Below, piece by piece: positions 33,742-44,600 of a stretch of 64,000 bases of DNA. The stretch lies in NCBI RefSeq assembly GCF_006716265.1, contig NZ_VFOS01000001.1, positions 248,001 through 312,000 of the forward strand, read 5' to 3'. Below the pieces are notes generated by a model, which saw only the letters and a list, made by a program, of their open reading frames with translations, searched no databases and was not told the origin of the DNA. Source of the DNA: Rarobacter faecitabidus (GTDB lineage Bacteria > Actinomycetota > Actinomycetes > Actinomycetales > Cellulomonadaceae). The position numbers and the translations under genes were made by a program. The number at the start of each line of letters is the position of its first letter. The first letter of the stretch is position 1.

Positions 33742-36700
33742 GTGAATCGAGTACTCAAGGGCATCGCCGCCACCGGAATCGGTGCGCTTCTCGCCGCTGG
33801 TGCACTCATTGCACCCGTGGCCACTGCCGCGTTGCCGCAGATACCGACCGTGGCGGACCTGCGCGATACCAGTACGACCCAGCCTCGCTGGCTTTCCGTG
33901 CCCTATTCGCGTACCGTCATCAACCCCTTCGCGTTCGAGGAGGTGGGGGCCACCACGGAACGGAGCGAGATCGAGTACTCGGGCGGGACGAACCTTCCTC
34001 TCTCGAACGGCTTCTACGCCCACGACGAGGCTATTCACGTAAAGAACATCCTCAATGTCTACGAAAAAGGAGCGGAGGCCCCGGAATACTCGCTGAACGA
34101 GTCGTTTGATTCGCAAGCGGCCACCGAGGCGGCAGGGTGGACCCTGCGCGATGCCACTTCCGTGTACTCGGGCGGCAAGGTGACGGTCACCAATTCCGGC
34201 GCCGAATGGGGATACCTCCAATCGCCCCTCGTCAACTTCAGCCCTGGTGACCAGCCCCTGCTGACCGTCCATGTGCCTTCGATTAGCCCCGCGAACGGGC
34301 TCTGGTCGATCGAGGCCCACTTCGTCGGGGGAAGTGGACCGGAAGTCGTGAAATTCCAGCCTGATTCGTCCGTGACCGGCGAATTCACCGTCGAACTCGC
34401 CAAGAAGCTTGCGGAAGCAGGCCGCACGGGGGCTCAGCAGTTCCGGCTCCGGTTGTGGGCCAGCACATACAACACCGGCTCGTCGAATGTCTCAGTGACG
34501 TTCGACTCGATCTCGATCCACAAGATCGGGGAGAACGACTTTCCCAGCACCGGACAGGCCGTCGGCTGGGAGACGAACTTCGACAACGTGAGCGGATGGT
34601 CGGGCCCTTCGAACGGATCGATAGTTGCCTCCGCGGGTGAGGGCGTCATCGCTTTGGGCAGCTCCGGCGACGCCTGGGGTGCAGCGACCACCCAGATCTC
34701 CGGGCTCAACGTCGACACCTACCCGCTCCTGTCGCTCAAGGCATCCTCGGGTACCGGCGAATGGGCCGTGAAGGTCAACTCCGGAAGCGGAGACATCCCG
34801 TTGCAGGTGGATACCGCCAGCCACGGCGTATTCACCTATAACCTGCGCGCCCTGACGGGCTGGACGGGCTCGAAGAACTTCACGCTCAAGGTGTTCCAAG
34901 TCGGTCACAACACATCGACTCGCTTTGACCGCATCGCCATTCATTCCGGAGGTTCCTCGTCCGTCTTCGAGGCCAACAACGTCGACTACGCGTGGACACC
35001 CGCATCCGTGACGATGCGGGGAACCTACGACAACATCACCGTCGACACGGAGGACTACTTCTCCACCGGGCAGATCGATGGCCTGGTACGGAAGATCAGC
35101 GCGACCGGGGACGGCGACCTTGCCGTCGGGGGAGTGCTGGAGCACTCGAATCCCGCCTACGACGCTGCGACCCGGACCATCACTGTCACCGGACCCTACG
35201 CGTCGCGTAGCGTCGCCCTTCCGCTCGATTCCGAAGTCAGATTCTATGGCGGCCTGCAATCCTTCAAGAACGGGGACCCCGGCACCGCTGCCCCGACGAG
35301 TTCGTCCGGCTACTGGTCGGCCGCACTGCCCGCCGATGGGACCGACCGCTACATCGGAATCGCCTGGGCAGTCGCGGGCGAGTCGGATGCCGCGACGCAG
35401 TCCCGTACCGCAGCGCGGGCGAGCAGGGACGAGCAGGCGAGCGGAATCGCGCACTGGACCCAGCACTGGAATGAATACCTCGGCAGCGTGCCTGCTCTCG
35501 AGGACTACTCGATCAACCGCGTCGCCGATGGCGGCGTGCAGTCGGATCGCATGCGGGTGTTCTACTTCTATGCCTGGATCAACCTGGAGATGAACGTCCT
35601 GCCAGCGACGCCGGAGACCGGAAACCTGTATGCGCAGGTTGGTACCGGGAAGCCATCGCTATGGATGCACGGTACGCCCGGTACTAAGAACGTGGCCTCC
35701 TGGGATTCGCTCTTGGGCATGCAGCAACTCGTCTACACCAACCCGAGCGCCTCCTGGGATTCGTTCATCGGAATGATGAAGTCGGTGAAGATGGACGGCC
35801 CCGCGCCCACCGACACGAACGGGGTCGACGCGAAGGGCGGCCTCAAAGGCGAGTCCCTGCCGAGTCGCAAGGCGCAGACCGCGTGGATTCTCTACTCTGT
35901 CACGGGGGACGAGGCCAAACTCCAGTCGATCTTCGACGAGTTGCACGCCCACCTGATCTGGGAGTCGCACAACCTGCGCTGGATCTTCGGAAGCAACGAC
36001 GCGACGGACGAACGCGACAGCGAGTTCGTGGCCTCGCTCATCTATGACCTGAAGTTTGCGGTGAGGATCGCCGATCTTCTCGGTCACAATGACCTATCGG
36101 CGCAGTACACGTCGCTCATCACGTCGCTAACCCGCGACTATGAGGACTGGTTCTTCCCGACCACCCAGGACGGCGCTGGCAAGGTGTGGCCGACCGTGCA
36201 GAAGGTGTTCCTGGAAACGAGCCGCACCTCGATCCCCGAGCACCCGGAGACCGAAGGGCAGCCCTACCGTGACCAGAAGGGGCGCTGGGTGCGCCAGGGC
36301 CTGTCGTACTACACCACGACGGCGCTCGTCGCCGACGAGTTGGGCGCGAACTTCAAGGCGAAGGTCCTGCAGCGCCACGAGTGGGACTACGACGACAACC
36401 GCCAGCTCGCTGGTCTCGGACGGATCCGCGTCAAGGCGCCGGACGTTCAACTGATCACGTACGGGCTGCTCGACGCCGGCGCCTTCGGCGACTACACGCG
36501 CCAGGACCTGCTGGATCAGGCGAACGTTCTGGTCAACTCCTTCAACCGAGACATGGTCATCGCGAAGTGGTTCGCGGAGGTGTATCACGAAACCGGTAAC
36601 GGCGCGGTCGGCGGTCATATCAAGGCATCGGGCGTCCGTCCCTCGCTGTTCGGCATCTCCAACTTCATCGACTTCATGCTGATCTCGAACGGCTACCGTC

Positions 36701-37803
36701 TCGACGAGGGGACCCCGACCTTCTTGCGGTTGGAGGGTGCTACAGGCGGTGTTTCTGGGCTCACTCACAGGAACCAGAAGTTCGGCTTCGACATTGATGG
36801 CACGACGATCCGGCTCAGCGGGGCCGCGGTGGGGCACGGCGGATTGCCACCCACGATCGATGTCTCGGAAACGGGCGTCTCTCACACCCCTGAGGGCGGG
36901 TATCAGGCGAGTACAGATGCATCACTGTCGTCGTTGAGCGTCGGCGGCACGTCTCTGAGCGGCTTTAGTGCGGGCAAGACCGACTACGCCGTCGAACTCC
37001 CCGCTGGTACAACGATCGTTCCCGGCGTCACGGGTATTGCCACCGACCAGCGGGCGAGTGTCACCGTAACCCCGGCATCGGCGCTGCCGGGAACCACAAC
37101 CGTGCTGGTGACAGCTGAGGACGGAGTGACAACCCGCACCTATCGCCTCGCGTTCACCGTCAAGGCCGCGCCAGTGGACCCGAGTACGCCCAAGGACACC
37201 ACCATCGTCGCACCGAGCAAGGTGAGTACCCGATACGGAGTGACCGCGCGCGTCGCGGTGAATGTCCGTGCAGACGGGGCTGTTCCCTCCGGCCGGGTCG
37301 AGGTCCGTGCTGAAAATAGGATCCTCGGTTCCGCCGCGTTGGTCCGCGGTCGCGCGACCGTGTCGCTGCCGAAGAACCTGGCGGTGGGGCGGCTCGGCGC
37401 CACAGTGACGTATGTGCCGACGGGAAGCGATTTCGCGGCCTCATCGAGCAGTCTCAGCGTGAACGTGACGAAGACCAAGATCAAGAAGGTGACCGCGCGC
37501 GTCATCAAGCCGAAGAAGTCCACCAAGAAGATCATGCGCAACAATCCGGCGACGGTGAGGGTCGTGCTCACGGGCACCGACGGCGCCCGCGTCACCGGCA
37601 CAGTGCGCCTCACCGCTGGCAAGCACACCCTCGGCAAGGCAAAGATCAAGAAGGCTGGTTCGCGATTCGTTGCCACGGTCAAGATCAAGGCGAAAGCGAC
37701 GACGAAGTTCAAGAAGTCCGCGAATGTCACGGCGAGGTACAGCGGCAACGGAACCTACAAGTCCAGCAACCACACAACGACGGTGAAGGTAAGAATCCGA
37801 TGA
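33742..37803 (+). CDS. secreted six-hairpin glycoside hydrolase, paralogue of the preceding gene
   Basis: 1353 residues from GTG 33742 behind AGAAGGAG, with a signal peptide ending near A-T-A-A. Domain order repeats that of the preceding protein: two beta-sandwiches (about 115-263, 273-403), helical catalytic region (about 410-1040), cadherin-like domain (1058-1143, D-A-S-L-S-S-L-S), Ig-like domain (1152-1243) and a Lys/Arg-rich tail. Candidate catalytic residues are D655 in S-W-D-S and E946 in F-A-E-V-Y. L-P-S-R-K-A-Q-T-A-W-I-L-Y is identical in both, yet an extra 40-residue segment (about 815-880, after D-W-F-F-P-T) marks it as a distinct enzyme. The stop overlaps the next ATG (ATGA). Confidence 0.75.
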   Translation: MNRVLKGIAATGIGALLAAGALIAPVATAALPQIPTVADLRDTSTTQPRWLSVPYSRTVINPFAFEEVGATTERSEIEYSGGTNLPLSNGFYAHDEAIHVKNILNVYEKGAEAPEYSLNESFDSQAATEAAGWTLRDATSVYSGGKVTVTNSGAEWGYLQSPLVNFSPGDQPLLTVHVPSISPANGLWSIEAHFVGGSGPEVVKFQPDSSVTGEFTVELAKKLAEAGRTGAQQFRLRLWASTYNTGSSNVSVTFDSISIHKIGENDFPSTGQAVGWETNFDNVSGWSGPSNGSIVASAGEGVIALGSSGDAWGAATTQISGLNVDTYPLLSLKASSGTGEWAVKVNSGSGDIPLQVDTASHGVFTYNLRALTGWTGSKNFTLKVFQVGHNTSTRFDRIAIHSGGSSSVFEANNVDYAWTPASVTMRGTYDNITVDTEDYFSTGQIDGLVRKISATGDGDLAVGGVLEHSNPAYDAATRTITVTGPYASRSVALPLDSEVRFYGGLQSFKNGDPGTAAPTSSSGYWSAALPADGTDRYIGIAWAVAGESDAATQSRTAARASRDEQASGIAHWTQHWNEYLGSVPALEDYSINRVADGGVQSDRMRVFYFYAWINLEMNVLPATPETGNLYAQVGTGKPSLWMHGTPGTKNVASWDSLLGMQQLVYTNPSASWDSFIGMMKSVKMDGPAPTDTNGVDAKGGLKGESLPSRKAQTAWILYSVTGDEAKLQSIFDELHAHLIWESHNLRWIFGSNDATDERDSEFVASLIYDLKFAVRIADLLGHNDLSAQYTSLITSLTRDYEDWFFPTTQDGAGKVWPTVQKVFLETSRTSIPEHPETEGQPYRDQKGRWVRQGLSYYTTTALVADELGANFKAKVLQRHEWDYDDNRQLAGLGRIRVKAPDVQLITYGLLDAGAFGDYTRQDLLDQANVLVNSFNRDMVIAKWFAEVYHETGNGAVGGHIKASGVRPSLFGISNFIDFMLISNGYRLDEGTPTFLRLEGATGGVSGLTHRNQKFGFDIDGTTIRLSGAAVGHGGLPPTIDVSETGVSHTPEGGYQASTDASLSSLSVGGTSLSGFSAGKTDYAVELPAGTTIVPGVTGIATDQRASVTVTPASALPGTTTVLVTAEDGVTTRTYRLAFTVKAAPVDPSTPKDTTIVAPSKVSTRYGVTARVAVNVRADGAVPSGRVEVRAENRILGSAALVRGRATVSLPKNLAVGRLGATVTYVPTGSDFAASSSSLSVNVTKTKIKKVTARVIKPKKSTKKIMRNNPATVRVVLTGTDGARVTGTVRLTAGKHTLGKAKIKKAGSRFVATVKIKAKATTKFKKSANVTARYSGNGTYKSSNHTTTVKVRIR

Positions 37804-40800
37804 ACACATCTCACAGGCGCGCGATAGGCGCAACCATCGCCCTCGGATGCGCGATTTCGCTTTTCGCCCCGACCACCGCCGGGGCGATCTCCGCCGACCA
37901 GATCGTGACGGGCGGGGTGGCGTCGTTCGAGAGTTCCCCCGTGCCCGCATTCGGAGTGGCGGGGAGCCACTCCTTCGACTGGGTACAGCGCGCACAGGCG
38001 TTCGACGACCTCGCGTACGACTGGACTAACCGCGGTGACTTCACCACCATCATGGAGGATTCAACCGCGTACAACATGGATCCGGGCGAAACCTCATTCA
38101 AGATGCCCGCCTACTGGGGCGATGATCGCATCCAGCGGCTCGGCACGAACAACGGCGATGGTTACCAGGAATCGGTGACGCAGTTCTCGTCCATCATCTC
38201 CGGCACGCTGATCGGAATCGACAAGAGCAACCAGCCCTGCAACAAGCCGAATCTGCCCTCGGGTGTGACCACCTGCAACTACGTCGACATGATGCGCACC
38301 TTCGTTCATCAGGGCATCGGCGTGGCAGGAAACACGCCGCTCCTCGGAAAGACCGGTGATGGCAAGGACATCCCCGGCACGCGCGACGGCTGGTACCAGT
38401 TCCTGCCCAACGTCCTGTACTACGCCATGGGATCGATGTATCCCGATGCCACGGATATGGACGAGATCCTGCGGGGCATCGCAGACAACTACGACGCGAT
38501 GGTCCGTCAGATCGGCGGCGCGAACGCCGATTTCAACATGCAGGACTATGACTTCGAAGAGATGAAGCCCATCATCAACGCTGGCTGGAACCAGGCCACG
38601 GATATCGGAGCGGCTACGGCTGCGGTGTTGATCTGGGCGCACGATCACTTCGGTGACGCGAAATACCTCCAGACCGCGAAGTGGACGATGGACGCGATGG
38701 ATCGTTCCAGCGAGAACCGCTACTACGAGATCATCACGATGCTGCTGCCGTACCTGGCCGCGCGCATGAACGCGATGCACGGCACCAACTACGACGTGGC
38801 AAAGTATTTCCAGTGGCTCCAGTACGACACTGTTGCCCGCAACGGCTGGGGCACAATCGGTGGGTTCCGCAGTGCAGGCACCAGCCCGTTGCGGTGGGCC
38901 AGTAGGACGGTGTCGGGACTCTCTGGCAGCCTCTCGGACACCGGATTCGACGGTGACTCGTCGACTCGAGGCTACGCCTTCGCAATGAACTCGTTCGTGA
39001 CGACCTGGCTGGCCGCGGCGGCCAAGTACGACACGCAGTATGCCAACACCGTCGGTCGCTGGCTGCTCAACGTCAACACGTCGGCCCGGTGGTTCTTCGC
39101 CGACCAAGTGGCTGCGAACCAGCAGGAGGGCGTGATCAGCACGCAGCAGACCGGTCAGCCGGGATCGTCCACGGGATGGAAGACCGACAAGCGTGCCGGC
39201 GCAATCGCGTACGAGGGGTTGCAGCCGCACTCCGGAGTCGGCATCCTGGCCACGGCCGATGTCACGCACCCGGAAAGATCCGGTGGGTGGAACCTGGGGC
39301 CGGACTCAACGAACCTGGGTCTCTACGGTTCGGGCTGGATCGGATTCATGTCCGTCATCAAACCGACGAACGTGGCAGACGTCCTGCGAACGGATCTGAA
39401 CGCCCTGGATCACTTCGGGAACAATGCCTATCCCACGTCGCTGATCTACAACCCGACCGGGTCGGTTGCCCAGGTGCAGATCCCCCTCACCGGATCACGC
39501 GACCTGTATGACGCAGTTACGGGCTCCTATCTGGCGCGTGGCGCGTCCGGACAGGTAACGGTGCCAGTGCCTGCGGGCGGTTCCATCGTGCTGGTGGAAC
39601 TTCCGGCCGGAGCAACGTTGTCGACCGAGGGGCACACCATCTCTGCCAACGGTGAGCCCATCGCCTATGACGTGTCACCGAGCCGTGACCTGGCTCTGGC
39701 CGCAGGGGTGGGTGTTTCCCCCACGAGTGTCAGCGCGGTGACCGCCGCGAGCCTCGTCGATGGCGATTTCACGACGGGCTGGGCCGCGACGACCACGCAG
39801 GCGCAGAACGTCGTCCTCGATCTCGGCGCCGAGCACAGCGTCGGGTCAGCCCTCGTGGCCTGGGGAGCCACCCATCCGGCGGACTACACCATCGCGACTT
39901 CCACGAATGGCTCGTCCTGGACGACTGCGACTCAGGTCTCGTCCCTCGGCGGGCGTGAGACGGCCACGTTCACTCCTCGTAAGGCGAGGTACGTGCGCGT
40001 CGCCATTCCCATCGGTACCTTCGACCTGCGCGCAATCGAAGTCCACCTAGGCGATCTTGCGAGAAATGTCCCGGTGCAGGTGTCGAGCACGACCAACACC
40101 CACCATGTGGGAGCCAACCTCACTGACGGGTCCCGGTTCACGCGCTGGGAATCTGCCGCGACCGATGCGCAGAACGCGCAGGTAGACCTTCGTCGTGCCC
40201 AGCAGATCGGTGCTGTACGGATCAACTGGGAAGGGGCCTATGGCCGAGATTTCCGGATCGAGACCTCGCTCGACGGCGCGAACTGGGATGTAGCCAAGAC
40301 CATCACCGGCGCAACCGGTGGCGACCAGACCATCGCTTTGCCCGAGGGCACTCAGGGGCGCTACGTCCGCTTCGTCGGAGTGCAGCGAGGCACCGAGTGG
40401 TCGTACTCGATGTGGGACTTCGAGGTGTACGGCCCGACGGGAGTCACCCGGGTCGGCGACATCACCCTGGGGGACATCGGAAGCGGAGGAGTCATCGCGG
40501 GCGGAGCGTTGCCGATCGTGGGAAGCGGCTTCACTCCAGGAGAATCGATCACTCTCGCCTGGCAGGGCGGGGCGAGCAGCCAGGTCACCGCGGATTCCAC
40601 CGGGGCGTTCACGGCAGAGGTAGTCGTGCCCTCCATCACGGGAGAGCACACTCTGACCGTCACGGGCCTGTCATCAGGGGTCGAACGATCGATTACCGTC
40701 ACAGTTACTCCGGCCGCCGAAGTGAGCGTCCCAACCGCCACAGTGCTCAAGCTCAGCTCTAGCGCCGTGGTAGCAGACGCGAAGCGTCCCGTCGTCGCGG

Positions 40801-41576
40801 AAGTCTCCGTGACGTCCGGTGGTGCAGGCGCGCCCGCGGGTACCGTGATAATCGCCGAATCGGGCCGTGAGATCGCTCGCGGAACTGTTGTGGCCGGCTC
40901 TGGAAAGGTGACGATACCCTCATCCCTGGCGATCGGTGATCACGCGCTTACCGCTGAGTTCCGGAGCGTGGACATGGGACGCTGGCGGGATTCACGTTCC
41001 GCGACCAAGGTGCTGACGGTCGACAAAGCCCGGGTGACCACTCGGGTGACCATCGGGAAAGCGACGGTGGGCAAGAAGACGACGGCGACCGTTCGCGTGA
41101 CGAGTACGGGAACCTGGCGCGGAGGACGGGTGACACTCACTGGCTGGGGCAAGACGCGCAAGGTGACCGTGCCCGCCAGCGGCTTGGCCAGGATCAAGCT
41201 TCCCGCGCTCAAGAAATCGGGTAAGCGAACGATTGTGGCCCGCACCGTTGCAACCGCGCGCCAGTCGGCCAGCACTCACCGGCAACGGATTTCGGTCGTC
41301 AAGGCGAAGCCGAAGGTAAAGATCAGCGTGAAGCGCTCGGGCGGCATAGCCAGTTTCCGCATCACTGTGGTCAAACCCAAGGGCGTATCCGCCACCGGTC
41401 GCGCAGCCGTCTCCGTCAACGGCAAACGGGTAACGACCGTCCGTGTGAGCAAGAGCGGAAAAGCGAAGACGGCAAGGGTAGCGGTCCGCGGTCGGGTCAA
41501 GTTCGCGGTGAAATTCGCAGGCAACAAGGCCCTCCGGACCGTGACCAGGACGATCACCGTCCAGGCTGCCCGATAA
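37800..41576 (+). CDS. secreted protein with unassigned helical N-terminal domain and two F5/8C modules
   Basis: 1258 residues with a signal peptide ending at T-A-G-A. The N-terminal ~570 residues are mostly helical and aromatic-rich (e.g. N-A-G-W-N-Q-A-T-D-I-G-A-A-T). They look like an (alpha/alpha) toroid of a glycosidase or lyase, but I cannot assign a family. It contains one local Cys pair (C-N-K-P-N-L-P-S-G-V-T-T-C-N). Two discoidin/F5/8C modules follow (about 630-748 and 756-880), then an IPT-like beta domain (886-975), an Ig-like domain (980-1076) and about 180 residues of Lys/Arg-rich beta repeats. ATGA overlap with the glycosidase before it implies joint production. Glycan binding by the F5/8C modules is likely; activity is unknown. 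Confidence 0.7.
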   Translation: MNTSHRRAIGATIALGCAISLFAPTTAGAISADQIVTGGVASFESSPVPAFGVAGSHSFDWVQRAQAFDDLAYDWTNRGDFTTIMEDSTAYNMDPGETSFKMPAYWGDDRIQRLGTNNGDGYQESVTQFSSIISGTLIGIDKSNQPCNKPNLPSGVTTCNYVDMMRTFVHQGIGVAGNTPLLGKTGDGKDIPGTRDGWYQFLPNVLYYAMGSMYPDATDMDEILRGIADNYDAMVRQIGGANADFNMQDYDFEEMKPIINAGWNQATDIGAATAAVLIWAHDHFGDAKYLQTAKWTMDAMDRSSENRYYEIITMLLPYLAARMNAMHGTNYDVAKYFQWLQYDTVARNGWGTIGGFRSAGTSPLRWASRTVSGLSGSLSDTGFDGDSSTRGYAFAMNSFVTTWLAAAAKYDTQYANTVGRWLLNVNTSARWFFADQVAANQQEGVISTQQTGQPGSSTGWKTDKRAGAIAYEGLQPHSGVGILATADVTHPERSGGWNLGPDSTNLGLYGSGWIGFMSVIKPTNVADVLRTDLNALDHFGNNAYPTSLIYNPTGSVAQVQIPLTGSRDLYDAVTGSYLARGASGQVTVPVPAGGSIVLVELPAGATLSTEGHTISANGEPIAYDVSPSRDLALAAGVGVSPTSVSAVTAASLVDGDFTTGWAATTTQAQNVVLDLGAEHSVGSALVAWGATHPADYTIATSTNGSSWTTATQVSSLGGRETATFTPRKARYVRVAIPIGTFDLRAIEVHLGDLARNVPVQVSSTTNTHHVGANLTDGSRFTRWESAATDAQNAQVDLRRAQQIGAVRINWEGAYGRDFRIETSLDGANWDVAKTITGATGGDQTIALPEGTQGRYVRFVGVQRGTEWSYSMWDFEVYGPTGVTRVGDITLGDIGSGGVIAGGALPIVGSGFTPGESITLAWQGGASSQVTADSTGAFTAEVVVPSITGEHTLTVTGLSSGVERSITVTVTPAAEVSVPTATVLKLSSSAVVADAKRPVVAEVSVTSGGAGAPAGTVIIAESGREIARGTVVAGSGKVTIPSSLAIGDHALTAEFRSVDMGRWRDSRSATKVLTVDKARVTTRVTIGKATVGKKTTATVRVTSTGTWRGGRVTLTGWGKTRKVTVPASGLARIKLPALKKSGKRTIVARTVATARQSASTHRQRISVVKAKPKVKISVKRSGGIASFRITVVKPKGVSATGRAAVSVNGKRVTTVRVSKSGKAKTARVAVRGRVKFAVKFAGNKALRTVTRTITVQAAR

Positions 41577-41582
41577 GCCGGT

Positions 41583-41619
41583 TTCCCCGCCCGGCGCCTA
41601 TCGTGCGGCGGGCGGGGAA
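41583..41619 (+). terminator. 11-bp GC stem-loop before the GH92 gene
   Basis: TTCCCCGCCCG (41583-41593) is exactly complementary to CGGGCGGGGAA (41609-41619). It starts six bases after the preceding stop and lies about 80 bp before the GH92 start, so the GH92 gene probably has its own promoter. Confidence 0.7.
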
Positions 41620-41697
41620 GCCATTCGGTAGATCCCACTAAACAAGAACATCCTTGAGAACGTCACTACGAGTGATCCCCCACAGTTAGGTATTGAG

Positions 41698-44600
41698 ATG
41701 CGTTTGTCGTCAATCGGAAAACCGCGCCGTTCACGCAGCGGTCGGCGTATCACGGCCGCGTTCGCCATCGCCGCACTGTGCGGTGGATCGTTGGGAGCAA
41801 GTATGCCGAGCGCGCAGGCCGCGAATGCCGAGACCAACCCGTTCTACACGTCGTTCGATGAGGTCGCTGCCCCGGCGGGTCTCGTCAACTCGACGAGTTA
41901 CTCGGCCGCCGGAGCGACGACCGAGAACTTCTCCGGCACCAATTACTCGCGTGGGAACCTGGCTCCCTCATCTGTGAGCGCGAGCGCGGAAAACGCCCCG
42001 AACGAATCCGCCGCGAAGCTCATCGACGGAGACCCGTTGACCAAATGGTTCGCCAACACCAAGACGCCGAAGGTGGATCTCGTCTTCGCCGGCCCGCAGC
42101 GGGTGACGCGGTACGTGCTCACCACGGCCAACGACGCCCCCGACCGCAACCCGAAGAACTGGACGTTGCGGGGTTCGAACGACGGCAACACCTGGACCAC
42201 CCTGGACACCCGCACGGGTCAGTTGTGGGGCAATGGGGGCGCACCCAGCCTGCACACTCGGCATTCCTTCGCTGTACCTGCGGACAAGCAGGGCGATTAC
42301 TCGCGCTATCGGATAGACGTGAGCGACAACAACGGCGCGGCTGGCACTCAACTGGCCGGTGTGGAACTCATCGGAACAGGGTCCTCGACACCGAATGTGA
42401 CTCCATGGCAGACCGCCGTAGACGATGGCCCCTGGTCGAGCCGCGTCGCCAAGGCCAAGGTCGGATTCAGTGGCACCAAGGCGCTGCGCTACTGGGGCTT
42501 CCACACGGCCGATGGCGCCGCTCGCACGACCAATGTGCTCTACCAGGACCTCGACCTGCAGATCGGATCCAATACCGAACTCACCTACAAGATCTTCCCC
42601 AATCTGGACGAGCTCGAACTGGCCTGGCCCGCCACCTACGTCGCGGTCGATCTGGAATACACGGAGGCTGGCAGCAGCACGCCCAAGCGCATGTCGCTCG
42701 CCGGCCTGACGGACAGTTACGGGTTCCCCGCAACCGCCCGCGGTCAGGGCGAGTCCAAGCGGCTCCTGGCGCGTCAGTGGAACTCGGTGCGGGTGGGCCT
42801 GGGTGCGCTCGCGGGAGCGACCGTTCACAAGGTACTGCTCTCCTACGACAACCCGAGCGGTTCGGCGGCCTCCACTCCAACCGGCTGGGTGGATGACATC
42901 CGCATCGGCAGCGGTCGCGTCATCGATACATCGGCCGATGGCCTGACCGCCTATGTGGACACACGCCGTGGCTCCGACTCCACGGGTGACTACACCCGTG
43001 GTGCGACCTTCCCCGCGACGGCCGTACCCAATGGATTCAACTTCTACACCCCGCTGACTGAGGGGTCGTCTAACGTCGACCTGTACAAGTACCAGGGATC
43101 GAACACCTCCGCCAACAAGCCGCGGCTGCAGGGGCTTGCCATCTCGCACGAGCCGAGCCGCTGGATCAACGACCGGAATCAGATGCAGTTCATGCCGTCG
43201 GTCACCACGGATGGAACGCCCAACGCCGGCCTGGGAAATCGCCAGCTGACGTTTAGCCACGACAACGAGATCGCGCGGCCGGACTACTACTCGGTGACGT
43301 TCGACAACGGCATCAAGGCCGAGATCGCGCCCGCCGATCACGCGGCGATCCTCCGGTTCACATTCCCGGCGAGCGCGAACAACCGGGGAACGATCTTCCT
43401 CGACAAGGTGTCGCACGACGCGGGCTTCACCCTGCGGAGCGACAACACCGGGTTCGATGGCTGGATGCAGGGCGGCGCCGAGGGCACGACGCGCATGTTC
43501 GTCCATGCGCGATTCAACCGTTCCACGGTCGCGCAGGGGACAGCCGCTGGTGACCGCAGCGGCGCCCAGTACGTCTCCTTCGATACCTCCGACCCCGGTA
43601 ACCGGGTTGTGGAGATGCGCATCGCGACGTCGCTGATGAGCGTGACCCAGGCGTGGCACAACTACGAGCTAGAGGTCGTGGACAAGAGCTTCAGCCAGGT
43701 ACGCGCGACCGCGCAGGCCGCGTGGAACCAGCGCCTCGGCGTCGTGGACCTGCAGCAGGCGACGGACGAGCAGAAGATCTCGATGTACTCCAGCCTCTAC
43801 CGTCTGAACCTCTACCCCAACGCGCAGCACGAGAACACCGGCTCGGCGGCGACGCCGGTGTGGAAGTATGCCAGCCCCGTGAACGCCACGACCGGCGCGG
43901 CGACCGCGACCGACACCAACGCGAAGATCAACAACGGCAGGATGTACGTCAACAACGGCTTCTGGGACACCTATCGCACGGCCTGGCCCCTGTACAATCT
44001 GCTGTATCCGGACGTCGCGAAGGACCTGATCGACGGCTTTGTCGAGCAGTACCGGGCCGGCGGCTGGATCGCCCGCTGGTCCACCCCGGGCTACAAGGAC
44101 TCCATGACGGGGACGAGCTCGGACGCGTCGTTCGCGGACGCCTACATCGCCGGGGCCATCCCGGCATCACTGGCCGAGGAGGCCTACGCGGCTGGGCTCA
44201 AGAACGCGACGGCGGCCTCGTCCTCAAATATCCAAGCGAACGGCAACTACGTGGCCGACCAGGTGGGGCGCAAGGCGCTGAACGAGTCGATCTTCCTGGG
44301 CTACAGTCCTGCGTCGTTGGACCAGTCGGTGTCGTGGGGGCTCGAGGGCATCATCAACGACTACGCGCTGGGTAAGATGGCGGCCAAGCTGGCGCAGGAC
44401 ACGAACGTGGCCGCAGATCGCCGCGCGCGCTACGCGGACGACGCCAGGTATCTGCTTGGCCGGGCCGAGAGCTACGTCAACCTCTTCGACTCCCGCGTGG
44501 GAGATCCGGGGGACGCGAGCACGCCGCTCGGCTTCTTCCAAGGGCGCAAGGCGAACGGCGACTGGCTGCTGGCGCCGGGGGCGTACGACCTGTCCAATCG

